DNA of 28,216 bases from JAZRPG01 sp045649105 (GCA_045649105.1 JAZRPG010000029.1:1-28216), one strand, 5' to 3'. Positions 15,274 through 23,349 are shown, counted from the first letter of the stretch. A program made the numbers and translations. Notes: generated by a model from the sequence alone, not told the origin.

Positions 15274-15690
15274 ATGGTTATTATGGTTGTTGACGGACAG
15301 GGTGGCGGAATCGGAAAAGCACTTGTAGAAGCTATCAAAGGAAAGCTGCAAGGAAATTATGAGCTTATCGCAGTCGGCACAAACTCCATTGCAACCTCAG
15401 CAATGAAAAAGGCCGGAGCAGAGCTTGTTGCAACGGGTGATAATGCCATTATTTTCAACGCTGCGCGCGCTGATATAATAACAGGAAGCATCGGCATAAT
15501 AGCGGCAAATTCTATTATGGGGGAGCTCTCCCCCGCTGTCGCAAATGCCATTGCCTCCAGTAATGCCGAAAAGGTTCTCATTCCCGTCGGAAAATGCAAA
15601 TTCAGGATAGCATACGAATCCGATGAGCCTCTTCCAAAAAAGATTGAGCAAGCTGCCAATTTAATTGCATCAATCTCAGGGCTTGGATAA
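15274..15690 (+). CDS. DUF3842 family protein
   Basis: 138 residues, cytoplasmic, function unknown. It starts MVIMVVDGQGGGIGKALVEA, a nucleotide-binding-like glycine loop at the end of the first strand. Segments rich in small residues follow, AVGTNSIATSAMKKAGA and TGSIGIIAANSIMGELSPA, and the C-terminal part ends PLPKKIEQAANLIASI. These are the landmarks of DUF3842, a family of anaerobic Bacillota. The ribosome binding site is only GGGGAT, before ATG 15274. It has its own promoter and ends at the left arm of the large inverted repeat that precedes the next gene. A Rossmann-like fold is inferred. Confidence 0.82.
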   Translation: MVIMVVDGQGGGIGKALVEAIKGKLQGNYELIAVGTNSIATSAMKKAGAELVATGDNAIIFNAARADIITGSIGIIAANSIMGELSPAVANAIASSNAEKVLIPVGKCKFRIAYESDEPLPKKIEQAANLIASISGLG

Positions 15691-15699
15691 TAAAAACTT

Positions 15700-15787
15700 A
15701 ATCCCTCCGAATTGTACTTGGTATATGTGACATATGTGTCTTTTTTGACATAGTCTGTATCAAAAGAACAATTCGGAGGGATTTTTT
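15700..15787 (+). promoter_or_regulatory. Long inverted repeat sequestering a ribosome binding site
   Basis: A 16-bp perfect inverted repeat (15700-15715 and 15768-15783) encloses 52 bases. The right arm contains the GGAGGG Shine-Dalgarno of the gene at 15788 and runs into six T residues (15782-15787). As RNA it would be an efficient stem ending in a U tract, able both to terminate transcription and to hide the ribosome binding site. The loop holds two smaller helices: GACA with TGTC at 15729-15740, and TTTTGA with TCAAAA about 15743-15765. A messenger that starts inside the loop would lack the left arm and free the site; a near-match to the sporulation -10 element CATA-NNN-TA occurs there. 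Confidence 0.75.
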
Positions 15788-16864
15788 ATGTATACCGCCT
15801 TCTTTTTAGGGGCCAACTCAAAGCACGGCTTCCATTCACTATATAATAACCTTATCGACTTAAAGGATTCAAAAGCAGTATATATACTCAAGGGCGGACC
15901 CGGAAGCGGAAAGTCATCACTCATGCGCCGCATAATGCAAAAGGCACTCGCCGCAAATGAGCCTGTCGAGCAAATTTACTGCTCATCAGACCCGGATTCA
16001 CTCGATGCAATTATTATACCTCGCCTAGGAAAAGCCATAGTTGATGGGACGGCACCGCATATTGTTGAACCGTCTTATCCTCTTGCGGTTGAGCAGTATA
16101 TAAATCTAGGCAGATTTGCAGATATTGCCGCCATTCAAGCAAAAAAAGATGAGATAATATCCATCAAAGATAAATATTCAAAATACTTTGAGCATGTATA
16201 CAGACTTACCGAGTGTGCCGCTTCAATTCAAAATGAGTTGTTTGACATTGCAATAGGCGGCATTTCAATTCCCAGGATAAGACAAAAAGCGCAAGGAATT
16301 ATAAAGCGCGAGATAACCGGGCATGGAAGCGGAAGAAAAACACAGAAAAGATTTTTGTCTGCAATCTCACCAAAAGGATACATCAGTCTTCTTGATAACA
16401 TCGAAAGTGTTATGAACCGCATCTTTGTCATTGAAGATAATTTCGGACTCTCACATCTGCTTCTCGCAAGTATACTTGAAGCAGTAGAGTCTGCGGAATA
16501 TCCCTGTTATGCGTGCTTCAATCCCCTTCATCCGGAGCGCTTGGAGCATATTATTGTACCGGAGCTTTCACTTGCCTTTTTTACGTCCGACAAGTTGCAC
16601 CCCTTTACACGTGAATATTACAGGAAAGTGCGCCTTGATGCTATGATTGCACCGGAAACACTTCGAGGCAACAAGCAGAAGATTAATTTTTTGAGAAAGC
16701 TGTCACTAAATATGCTTAATGAATCCTGCCAAATTCTCGCTGAAGCAAAATCAGTGCATGATGAGCTTGAAGATCTTTATAACCCGCACATACAATTTGA
16801 TGAACTATACAAATATGCAGACATTCTTGCTGATGAAATTTTTAAGAGTAGGGATATTCATTAA
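15788..16864 (+). CDS. PRK06851-like P-loop ATPase
   Basis: 358-residue soluble protein related, as I recall it, to the PRK06851 group of Bacillota ATPases, whose function is unknown. The family is built of two nucleotide-binding halves. The first has a clear Walker A at residues 36-44 (GGPGSGKSS), then CSSDPDSLDAIIIPRLGKAIVDGTAPH, a signature of the group. In the second half the place of a second Walker A (about residues 211-228, RIFVIEDNFGLSHLL) has lost the Gly and Lys-Ser residues, so it seems degenerate. The ATG at 15788 follows GGAGGG in the right arm of the inverted repeat. It ends at a terminator shared with rplQ. Confidence 0.75.
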   Translation: MYTAFFLGANSKHGFHSLYNNLIDLKDSKAVYILKGGPGSGKSSLMRRIMQKALAANEPVEQIYCSSDPDSLDAIIIPRLGKAIVDGTAPHIVEPSYPLAVEQYINLGRFADIAAIQAKKDEIISIKDKYSKYFEHVYRLTECAASIQNELFDIAIGGISIPRIRQKAQGIIKREITGHGSGRKTQKRFLSAISPKGYISLLDNIESVMNRIFVIEDNFGLSHLLLASILEAVESAEYPCYACFNPLHPERLEHIIVPELSLAFFTSDKLHPFTREYYRKVRLDAMIAPETLRGNKQKINFLRKLSLNMLNESCQILAEAKSVHDELEDLYNPHIQFDELYKYADILADEIFKSRDIH

Positions 16865-16876
16865 AATACAAAAACA

Positions 16877-16920
16877 AAAAGGATTACTTCAGAGGCTTGA
16901 ATCTCTGAGATAATCCTTTT
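16877..16920. terminator. Bidirectional terminator between the PRK06851-like gene and rplQ
   Basis: A 10-bp outer stem (16877-16886 with 16911-16920), one mismatch and a 7-bp inner stem surround an 8-base loop. The outer stem has AAAA on the left and TTTT on the right, so both converging transcription units can end here. Confidence 0.88.
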
Positions 16921-16944
16921 GCTATTTGCTCTTAACTTTTTCGC

Positions 16945-17286
16945 TTATATGAGCTCTATTATCGCCATTTCAGCGCAGTCACCGCGACGCGGTCCGAGCT
17001 TTGTTATGCGGCAGTAGCCACCGTTGCGCTCTGCATACTTCGGCGAAATCTCGTCGAAAAGCTTTTTCACAACATCTTCCTTTGTGATGAAAGCAAGCGC
17101 CTGACGCTTATTATGAAGTGTATTCTCTTTACCGAGTGTTATCATCTTCTCGGTCAGCGGGCGAACCTCTTTTGCGCGCATAAGCGTTGTTTCTATTTTT
17201 CCGTTTTCAAGCAAATACGTAACCATTGCGCGAAGCATTGCCATGCGTGCGTCCGTGGTACGTCCGAGCTTACGTGTTCCGGGCAT
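16945..17286 (-). CDS. rplQ: 50S ribosomal protein L17
   Basis: Large-subunit protein, 113 residues, last gene of the alpha operon. MPGTRKLGRTTDARMAMLRA, then LLENGKIETTLMRAKEVRPL and the C-terminal CRITKLGPRRGDCAEMAIIELI, are the family core. Length is that of the short bacterial form. AGGTATTATA precedes the ATG, with GGGAGG just upstream. It lies about 44 bases after rpoA, as in other Bacillota, and the bidirectional terminator follows. Confidence 0.97.
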   Translation of the reverse strand: MPGTRKLGRTTDARMAMLRAMVTYLLENGKIETTLMRAKEVRPLTEKMITLGKENTLHNKRQALAFITKEDVVKKLFDEISPKYAERNGGYCRITKLGPRRGDCAEMAIIELI

Positions 17287-17330
17287 TATAATACCTCCCT
17301 TTTATAGGTAACCGGCTGCAAGCGGGACAA

Positions 17331-18281
17331 TTAATTGTCCTCGCTTGCGAGCGCAAGTCCCATAGTATTAAGCTTATTTATAACTTCTTCAAGTGATTTA
17401 TGACCAAGGTTTCTAACCTTCATCATATCTTCCTGAGTCTTGTTTATCAAATCCTCTACGGTGTTTATTCCCGCGCGCTTTAAGCAGTTGAAGGAACGGA
17501 CTGACAAATCAAGCTCTTCTATCGTCATTTCAAGAACCTTATCACGCTGATTTTCAGGCTTCTCGATTACGGTCGATGTGCTCCCTATGTCTTCAGACAG
17601 GTCAATAAATAACGACAGATGGTCATTAAGAATTTTTGCACTGTAGGATACAGCATCTCTTGCAGAAATGGTCCTGTTTGTCCATACCTCAAGTGTGAGC
17701 TTGTCGTAGTCAGTCATATTGCCGACACGCGTATTCTCAACATAGTAGTTTACCTTGCGAACCGGTGTATATATCGAATCTATCGGCATCACACCTATTG
17801 CAGACTGCGGCTGCTTATTTCGCTCAGCGGAAACATATCCGCGTCCGTGAGAAATTGTAAGCTCCATGGATAATGTTGCATTAGGACCGAGTGTTGCAAT
17901 GTGCAGGTCAGGGTTAAGTATCTCTACCTCACCCGTCGACTTAATGTCACCCGCTGTAACCTCTCCTTCCTCTGACGCGTCAATAGTAACCGTCTGAGAT
18001 TCCGGAGTATGAAGCATTGCCACGATGTTCTTTACATTCAGAACTATCTCCGTAACATCCTCTTTGATTCCGGGTATCGTTGAAAATTCATGTGATACAC
18101 CGGCTATCTTTATTGATGTAACAGCGATACCAGGCAAAGAGGAAAGGAGTACACGACGTAACGAATTACCGAGCGTTGTGCCGTATCCACGCTCTAAGGG
18201 TTCTATAACAAACTTGCCGTATGAACCATCCTCAAGCGCATCCAGACACTCTATGCGTGGCTTTTCTATTTCTATCATCAT
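17331..18281 (-). CDS. rpoA: DNA-directed RNA polymerase subunit alpha
   Basis: Assembly platform of RNA polymerase. The 316-residue protein has the N-terminal dimerisation domain (EPLERGYGTTLGNSLRRVLLSS and the VKNIVAML strand), a flexible linker near residue 235 and the C-terminal helix-hairpin-helix domain with LDLSVRSFNCLKRAGI and RNLGHKSLEEVINKL, which binds UP-element DNA and activators. The first two codons are both ATG (18281 and 18278); the second gives the usual MIEIEKP start and either is compatible with the GGAGGG 7-10 bases upstream. It is flanked by rpsD and rplQ in standard alpha-operon order. Confidence 0.97.
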   Translation of the reverse strand: MMIEIEKPRIECLDALEDGSYGKFVIEPLERGYGTTLGNSLRRVLLSSLPGIAVTSIKIAGVSHEFSTIPGIKEDVTEIVLNVKNIVAMLHTPESQTVTIDASEEGEVTAGDIKSTGEVEILNPDLHIATLGPNATLSMELTISHGRGYVSAERNKQPQSAIGVMPIDSIYTPVRKVNYYVENTRVGNMTDYDKLTLEVWTNRTISARDAVSYSAKILNDHLSLFIDLSEDIGSTSTVIEKPENQRDKVLEMTIEELDLSVRSFNCLKRAGINTVEDLINKTQEDMMKVRNLGHKSLEEVINKLNTMGLALASEDN

Positions 18282-18358
18282 TTTATTACCCTCCTTATGT
18301 GCAGCAATCTATGCCGCGCAGATTTTACTCTCGTAGCTTCGAGGGTTATGCGACGTCC

Positions 18359-18988
18359 TTACTTGGAGTACAACTCAACAATGAGGTGCTCCTCAACCGG
18401 GAAGTCAATATCTGCTCTCTCCGGAAGATTCATGACCTTCGCCTCGAACTTGTTTTTGTCAAAGTCGAGCCATTTCGGCGGAACACGAGAAGAATTTGCC
18501 TCAATGACGTCCTTAAACTTATCTGATGAACGGCTCTTCTCGCTAAGAGCAATTACGTCACCCGCTTTTACAAGGTATGACGGTATATTGACCCTTTTGC
18601 CGTTAACTGTAAAGTGACCGTGGTTTACAAGCTGACGCGCCTCGGGGCGGCTCATAGTAAACCCAATGCGGTATACAACATTGTCAAGACGTGACTCAAG
18701 GATTCGGAGAAGGTTTTCACCTGTTACGCCCTTCTTCGCAACAGCCATATCAAAGTACTTATTGAACTGACTCTCAAGTACACAGTAATAACGCTTTGCC
18801 TTCTGCTTCTCGCGAAGCTGGAGGCCATACTCAGACAGCTTCTTGCGGCCTGTTCCGTGCTGACCCGGTGCCTGTGCAGGACGGCGGTCAATTGCACACT
18901 TGCCTGTATAGCAACGGTCGCCCTTTAAGAAAAGCTTCTGGTTTTCTCTACGACAGAGCCGGCAAACGGCTCCTGTATATCTTGCCAT
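18359..18988 (-). CDS. rpsD: 30S ribosomal protein S4, zinc-binding form
   Basis: Primary 16S rRNA binder that nucleates 30S assembly, and in many bacteria a translational repressor of its own operon. The 209-residue protein begins MARYTGAVCRLCRRE; Cys9, Cys12, Cys26 and Cys31 form a complete zinc site, so this is the C+ form. The S4 RNA-binding domain is seen in RLDNVVYRIGF, RQLVNHGHFTVNGKRVNIPS and ALSEKSR. No second, Cys-free paralogue is in the window. In Bacillus subtilis rpsD is outside the alpha operon; here it is inside, between rpsK and rpoA, as in most Clostridia. Confidence 0.97.
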   Translation of the reverse strand: MARYTGAVCRLCRRENQKLFLKGDRCYTGKCAIDRRPAQAPGQHGTGRKKLSEYGLQLREKQKAKRYYCVLESQFNKYFDMAVAKKGVTGENLLRILESRLDNVVYRIGFTMSRPEARQLVNHGHFTVNGKRVNIPSYLVKAGDVIALSEKSRSSDKFKDVIEANSSRVPPKWLDFDKNKFEAKVMNLPERADIDFPVEEHLIVELYSK

Positions 18989-19009
18989 TTAATTTACACC
19001 TCCAAAAAA

Positions 19010-19414
19010 CTATACGCGCCTTCTCTTCGGCGGGCGGCAACCATTGTGCGGAATGGGAGTTACATCCTTAATCATGTTGACCTCAAGACCCGCTGTCTGG
19101 AGAGCGCGGATAGCCGCTTCTCTTCCGGAACCGGGACCCTTTACATAAACCTCAACAGTCTTAAGACCATGCTCCATCGCGGCCTTAGCGGCAGTTTCTG
19201 CTGCTACCTGTGCTGCGAACGGAGTTGATTTACGTGAGCCACGGAAGCCCATGCCGCCGCTTGAAGCCCATGAAAGTGCATTTCCGTTAGTGTCAGTAAT
19301 AGTTACCATTGTATTGTTGAAGGAGGAACGGATGTGAGCCGCGCCTTTTTCAATATTTTTGCGTTCGCGACGCTTTCTTGTTGCGCCTTTTTTTGCAGTC
19401 TTCGGACTAGCCAT
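19010..19414 (-). CDS. rpsK: 30S ribosomal protein S11
   Basis: Platform protein of the small subunit near the 3' end of 16S rRNA and the messenger exit path. The 134-residue product has a basic head, the core HIRSSFNNTMVTITDTNGNA, FRGSRKSTPFAAQ, GPGSGREAAIRAL and the invariant C-terminal HNGCRPPKRRRV. The ATG is preceded by AGGAGGAATCGTTAA-type spacing. It lies between rpsM (14 bases) and rpsD (21 bases) in the alpha operon. Confidence 0.97.
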   Translation of the reverse strand: MASPKTAKKGATRKRRERKNIEKGAAHIRSSFNNTMVTITDTNGNALSWASSGGMGFRGSRKSTPFAAQVAAETAAKAAMEHGLKTVEVYVKGPGSGREAAIRALQTAGLEVNMIKDVTPIPHNGCRPPKRRRV

Positions 19415-19428
19415 TTAACGATTCCTCC

Positions 19429-19797
19429 TTACTTCTTCTTGTTCGCAATCGTCCTCTTCGGACCTTTGCGTGTTCTTGCATTTGTCTTTGAGCGCTGACC
19501 GCGTACAGGCAAGCCTTTTCTGTGTCTGATTCCGCGGTATGAGCCAATCTCTATAAGACGCTTGATATCGAGCGCTACCTCACGGCGAAGGTCACCCTCA
19601 ACCGTATAGTTTTTGCCGATATACTCACGAAGCTTCACCTCGTCGGCCTCTGTAAGGTCCTTGACGCGCGTATCGGGATTTACTCCGGTAGCAGCCAGGA
19701 TCTCATTTGAACGTTTCCTTCCGATTCCGAAAATGTATGTGAGTCCTATCTCGACTCGCTTCTCTCTCGGAAGGTCAACTCCGGCTATACGTGCCAT
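19429..19797 (-). CDS. rpsM: 30S ribosomal protein S13
   Basis: Head protein of the small subunit that contacts the P-site tRNA and the large subunit. The 122-residue protein starts MARIAGVDLPREKRVEIGL, has the helix-hairpin-helix segment IFGIGRKRSNEIL, and ends with the conserved RGLPVRGQRTKTNAR-type stretch (here KGLPVRGQRSKTNARTRKGP) and a basic tail. TGGAGGT lies about 6 bases before the ATG. It follows rpmJ in alpha-operon order. Confidence 0.97.
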   Translation of the reverse strand: MARIAGVDLPREKRVEIGLTYIFGIGRKRSNEILAATGVNPDTRVKDLTEADEVKLREYIGKNYTVEGDLRREVALDIKRLIEIGSYRGIRHRKGLPVRGQRSKTNARTRKGPKRTIANKKK

Positions 19798-19829
19798 TTA
19801 ACATACCTCCATTTTGTATGTGGGTTTTA

Positions 19830-19943
19830 TTAACCCTGTTTCTGCTTGTGTTTTGGATTGTCGCAAATCACCATTACACGACCTTTACGGCGGATGATTT
19901 TGCACTTTTCACAAATAGGCTTTACCGATGGTCTTACTTTCAT
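19830..19943 (-). CDS. rpmJ: 50S ribosomal protein L36, zinc-binding form
   Basis: A 37-residue protein found by direct reading: MKVRPSVKPICEKCKIIRRK and then GRVMVICDNPKHKQKQG. Cys11, Cys14, Cys27 and His32 are the zinc ligands of the C+ form of L36, the smallest large-subunit protein, which helps fold domains of 23S rRNA. It runs from the ATG at 19943 to TAA at 19830, between infA (84 bases upstream) and rpsM (32 bases downstream). The ribosome binding site is GGAG, about 11 bases before the start. Confidence 0.97.
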   Translation of the reverse strand: MKVRPSVKPICEKCKIIRRKGRVMVICDNPKHKQKQG

Positions 19944-19990
19944 AATCGTAAAAAGCTCCATTTCTCCGGCAATTTTCTCTCTGCACGCTC

Positions 19991-20016
19991 ACGCCGTATT
20001 TGCCGGAATTCGGCGT
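19991..20016. other. Hairpin between infA and rpmJ
   Basis: ACGCCG at 19991-19996 pairs with CGGCGT at 20011-20016, and the loop contains a shorter competing GCCG/CGGC pair. There is no T tract, so it is not an intrinsic terminator; a processing or attenuation site is possible. Significance is low. Confidence 0.4.
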
Positions 20017-20026
20017 GTCTTATGCA

Positions 20027-20245
20027 TTACTTTGAGCGCCAGGTTATACGCCCGCGTGTTAAATCGTACGGTGACATCTGCACCGTAACCTTGTCTCCGG
20101 GAAGAATGCGTATGAAGTTCATCCGCAGCTTACCCGAAATGTGTGCCAAAATCTTGTGCCCGTTTCCGATGTCCACCTGAAACATCGCGTTCGGCAGCGC
20201 CTCTATGACGGTACCTTCGAGCTCGATTACGTCGTCTTTAGCCAA
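20027..20245 (-). CDS. infA: Translation initiation factor IF-1
   Basis: OB-fold factor that occupies the 30S A site during initiation with IF-2 and IF-3. The 72-residue protein starts MAKDDVIELEGTVIEALPNA and continues with VDIGNGHKILAHISGKLRMN, then ILPGDKVTVQMSPYDLTRGRI; length and strand pattern are standard. The 5-base gap from the KOW gene and the 83-base gap to rpmJ fit the alpha operon of Bacillota. Confidence 0.97.
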   Translation of the reverse strand: MAKDDVIELEGTVIEALPNAMFQVDIGNGHKILAHISGKLRMNFIRILPGDKVTVQMSPYDLTRGRITWRSK

Positions 20246-20250
20246 GCAAA

Positions 20251-20550
20251 TTACCTCCCTGTGCTTGAAACGGCATCGCCCTCCGACTGTGATTTTACAT
20301 AGCCGGAAAGTGCCTTGCGTATCTCGCTGTTTGATATCTTGTCGCCACTTCTCATCTTTAAGCAGACCCGCGTCTCAAAATCAGAAACAACACGTACATG
20401 CTTCCGCTTCTTCTTTTTAGCGGCTTCTATTCTTCTGAGACTTCCGTCGACCAGATACACGAAGTTTTCCTCGGTTTTTAATACATAGAACAGCCGCCCT
20501 TTATCGCGGCCTGCGAGAGAAATAACTATATGACCTATATCTGCTTCCAT
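20251..20550 (-). CDS. KOW-domain RNA-binding protein (L14e-like)
   Basis: Small basic protein of 99 residues. The N-terminal half is a KOW/SH3-like strand set: IGHIVISLAGRDKGRLFYVL, then FVYLVDGSLRRIEAAKKKKRKHV. A less conserved acidic-to-polar tail follows. Proteins of this type (L14e/L6e/L27e-like KOW group) are encoded between map and infA in many Bacillota and are presumed to bind rRNA or mRNA; no function is established. Position, 5 bases before infA and 14 after map, indicates cotranscription with the ribosomal genes. I recognise the family by pattern and context. Confidence 0.85.
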   Translation of the reverse strand: MEADIGHIVISLAGRDKGRLFYVLKTEENFVYLVDGSLRRIEAAKKKKRKHVRVVSDFETRVCLKMRSGDKISNSEIRKALSGYVKSQSEGDAVSSTGR

Positions 20551-20564
20551 TTTATTAATATCCT

Positions 20565-21320
20565 CTACATCTCATACGCCAAAGTTAGTATCTCTGGTTC
20601 ATTCGCTGTAATTAATACCGAATTTTCATAGTGAGCAGACAGCCTTCCGTCTCGGGTTTTTACTGTCCATCCGTCTTCCATTTCTCTGACGGCGTACACA
20701 CCGCAATTAACCATAGGTTCTATCGCTAGTGTCATTCCCTCGACGATTCTGGCGCCGTTTCCCGGCTTCCCGAAATTCGGTACCTCCGGCTCCTCATGCA
20801 GGTTCGCACCCACTCCGTGCCCAATGTATTTGCGCACTACGGAAAAGCCGTTCTCCTCTACGTACTGCTGTATTGCATGCGATATATCGGAGATTCTGTT
20901 GCCCACACGAGCGTATTTTATACCCTCATAGAAGCTCTGTCTTGTTACATCTATAAGCTTTTGCGCCTCATCGTCTATCTCACCGACAGCAAATGTGTTG
21001 GCGCAGTCTCCGATGTAACCCTGAAAAGTAGCTCCCACGTCGATTTTTACCAAGTCACCGTGCTTGAGTGCGCGCGGGCCCGGTATTCCGTGAATAACCT
21101 CGTCGTTTACCGATATACACGCTGCTCCCGGAAAGCCGGCGTATCCCAAGAATGTCGGGTACGCACCGGCTTTCTCGATAAAGCTTTGTATTATATCATT
21201 AAGCTCTTTTGTAGTTACTCCCGGTGCTACCGCTCGACCTGCGGTAGCCAAAGCACTTGCGGCAATCCTTCCGGCTTTCCGCATGAGCTCAATTTCACGC
21301 TGTGATTTTATCTGTATCAA
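20565..21320 (-). CDS. map: Type I methionine aminopeptidase
   Basis: Removes the N-terminal methionine of new proteins after deformylation. The 251-residue pita-bread protein has all five metal ligands: Asp94 (KIDVGA), Asp105 (GDCANTF), His168 (GHGVG), Glu201 (AIEPM) and Glu232 (HYENSVLI); His78 is the substrate-side histidine. No N-terminal zinc-finger extension or signal is present. It follows adk at 76 bases and the spacer carries a small hairpin (21338-21359) just before the GGAGG ribosome binding site. Confidence 0.97.
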   Translation of the reverse strand: MIQIKSQREIELMRKAGRIAASALATAGRAVAPGVTTKELNDIIQSFIEKAGAYPTFLGYAGFPGAACISVNDEVIHGIPGPRALKHGDLVKIDVGATFQGYIGDCANTFAVGEIDDEAQKLIDVTRQSFYEGIKYARVGNRISDISHAIQQYVEENGFSVVRKYIGHGVGANLHEEPEVPNFGKPGNGARIVEGMTLAIEPMVNCGVYAVREMEDGWTVKTRDGRLSAHYENSVLITANEPEILTLAYEM

Positions 21321-21337
21321 AAGCTCAATCCTCCGTT

Positions 21338-21359
21338 CACTGCTGCATTACCCGCAGTG
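21338..21359. other. Small hairpin between adk and map
   Basis: CACTGC at 21338-21343 pairs with GCAGTG at 21354-21359. On the - strand it lies just before the GGAGG of map. It has no T tract, so at most it tunes map translation or RNA stability. Confidence 0.35.
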
Positions 21360-21396
21360 TGCTTGATGTGGATTGGTATCTCTCCCACTTGTAATT

Positions 21397-22029
21397 CTAT
21401 AATCCAAGCGCTTCAAAAACCAATCGGGTCGTTTCAGAAACTCCGTCCTGACCGAGAACAGTTTTTAAAATGCCTTTCTTTGAATAAAATTCTACAAGCG
21501 GTTCGGTCTGCTCATGATAGACGCGAAGTCTGTCGCGTACAGTCTCCGGTGTATCATCTGCCCTGAGAACAAGCTTTCCACTGCAAAAATCGCATACGCC
21601 TTCTTTTGCCGGCTTCTTGTGCTCGATATGATACGATGATCCGCAACTCTCACAAACGCGGCGTCCTGTCATGCGCTTTTCAATCGTTGCATCGTCCACT
21701 TGAATTGAAAGGACAGCGTCGATTGCAACACCCATGTCATCCAGTGCCTGCGCCTGAGCTACTGTTCTCGGCATTCCGTCAAGAATGAAACCGTTTTTAC
21801 AGTCTTCCTCCTTGAGTCTCTCCGAGACTATGCCGACAATAACATTGTCCGGCACAAGTTTTCCATCGTCCATATAAGACTTCGCGCGAAGTCCCTGCTC
21901 AGTTTTGTTCTTGATAGCTTCGCGGAGAATATTACCCGTTGAAATCGTCGGGATGTTGAGCTTCTTGCAAATAAGCTCTGCCTGTGTTCCTTTTCCTGCC
22001 CCGGGGGCACCAAGAAGTATAAGCTTCAT
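21397..22029 (-). CDS. adk: Adenylate kinase with zinc lid
   Basis: Interconverts ATP plus AMP with two ADP. The 210-residue protein has the P-loop GAPGAGKGTQ (residues 7-16), the AMP-binding segment STGNILREAI, DGMPRT at about 84-89, and a long LID in which Cys126, Cys129, Cys146 and Cys149 make a complete zinc site. The TPETVRDRLRVYHEQT segment follows. This is the long bacterial form typical of Bacillota. It lies between secY and map, 15 bases after the secY stop. Confidence 0.97.
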   Translation of the reverse strand: MKLILLGAPGAGKGTQAELICKKLNIPTISTGNILREAIKNKTEQGLRAKSYMDDGKLVPDNVIVGIVSERLKEEDCKNGFILDGMPRTVAQAQALDDMGVAIDAVLSIQVDDATIEKRMTGRRVCESCGSSYHIEHKKPAKEGVCDFCSGKLVLRADDTPETVRDRLRVYHEQTEPLVEFYSKKGILKTVLGQDGVSETTRLVFEALGL

Positions 22030-22044
22030 ATTAACGGATGCCTC

Positions 22045-23349
22045 CTATTCAAGAAAACCTTTGTAGTTTCTCATCATAAGCTGCGACTCAAGCTGTTTTA
22101 CAGTTTCAAGTGCAACACCAACGACAATCAGTATTGATGTTCCGCCAATAGAGAGATTAAGCGCCGGAGCAGCATATCCCGCAGCAATCGGGAGTACTGC
22201 TATAATGCCGAGGAAGATTGCTCCGAAAAGCGTTATCTTATTCATTACCTTGTGGATAAAGTCGGCAGTCGGGCGACCCGGACGGAAGCCCGGAATAAAT
22301 CCTCCGTTGTTTTTGAGATTGTTTGCAATCTCAACCGGATTGTACTGAATCGCCGTATAGAAATAACTGAACATGATGATGAGAAGCAGATAAACAATTG
22401 CGTATGCAGCACTCGTTGTTGAGAATATATTATCCTGCATCCAACGCCAGAAGCCTGATTCCGGCTTCGGGAAAAATGCTGCAATCGTTGCCGGGAATGT
22501 CGAAATTGAAGATGCAAATATTATCGGCATAACGCCTGACATATTTACCTTCACCGGCAGGAATGTGCTCCTGCCACCGTACATCTTGCGTCCGACAACT
22601 TTTTTTGCATACTGTATCGGAAGTCTTCTCTCTGCATCGTTTATGAAAACGATGAATACGATTACTGCAAGGAATACTACCAGAATGGCAATAAGACCTA
22701 TCCAGCTGAGTCCACCGCCCGCGAGCTGACCGACAAGCTGCTGTGCTGTCGGGAAAACTCTCGATATAATACTTGCAAAGAGAATTAAGGATATACCGTT
22801 TCCGATTCCATTCTCCGTAATCTGCTCGCCGAGCCACATGATGAATGCTGTTCCGGCTGTAAATGTAATGATTATAACAGTCATTACAAAAAACTTGTTT
22901 ATGCCGCCGGCATCAATAGCACTCTGACCCGCAAAGCCGTTGTTGAGCAATGTGTAGTATGCAAAACCCTGAAGAAGACCGAGCGCTATCGTTGCATAAC
23001 GAGTGAGCGATGCGAGTTTCTTCTTGCCCTCTTCTCCGCCTTCTTTTACCATTCTCTCAAGTGCAGGAATTGCAACTGAGAGAAGCTGCATAATAATTGA
23101 AGCGTTGATATACGGCTGTATCGACAGTGCGAAAATGTTTGCCTGTGAGAATGCACCACCTGACATAGCATTCATGAATCCGAGAAGAGTTCCCTCATAA
23201 AGACCCATAATATCCGAGAGAAGTCCTCTGTTTATGAACGGTACCGGTATTGCTGAGCCGAGTCTGAATATAAGAAGACATACCAATGTGAATATTATCT
23301 TCTTGCGCAGTTCTGCTACCTTCCAGGCATTTTTAATGGTTTCGATCAA
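22045..23349 (-). CDS. secY: Preprotein translocase subunit SecY
   Basis: Channel-forming subunit of the Sec translocon. The 434-residue protein has ten predicted membrane segments. Landmarks are the N-terminal ELRKKIIFTLVCLLIFRLGS, the plug and first long helix, SALERMVKEGGEEGKKKL-type cytoplasmic loop, and the C-terminal basic loop near FIPGFRPGRPT. The start is a TTG directly after the rplO stop (TAG then TTG), because the next residues MIETIKNAWKVAELRKK already match the family N-terminus. GAGGTGG, inside the end of rplO, is the likely ribosome binding site, so initiation is probably coupled to rplO translation. Confidence 0.96.
   Translation of the reverse strand: MIETIKNAWKVAELRKKIIFTLVCLLIFRLGSAIPVPFINRGLLSDIMGLYEGTLLGFMNAMSGGAFSQANIFALSIQPYINASIIMQLLSVAIPALERMVKEGGEEGKKKLASLTRYATIALGLLQGFAYYTLLNNGFAGQSAIDAGGINKFFVMTVIIITFTAGTAFIMWLGEQITENGIGNGISLILFASIISRVFPTAQQLVGQLAGGGLSWIGLIAILVVFLAVIVFIVFINDAERRLPIQYAKKVVGRKMYGGRSTFLPVKVNMSGVMPIIFASSISTFPATIAAFFPKPESGFWRWMQDNIFSTTSAAYAIVYLLLIIMFSYFYTAIQYNPVEIANNLKNNGGFIPGFRPGRPTADFIHKVMNKITLFGAIFLGIIAVLPIAAGYAAPALNLSIGGTSILIVVGVALETVKQLESQLMMRNYKGFLE

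Noticed and set aside
15700..15787. Idea of a T-box or known riboswitch upstream of the ATPase gene
   Set aside because: No T-box UGG motif or known aptamer core could be recognised; only the repeat and small inner helices are visible.
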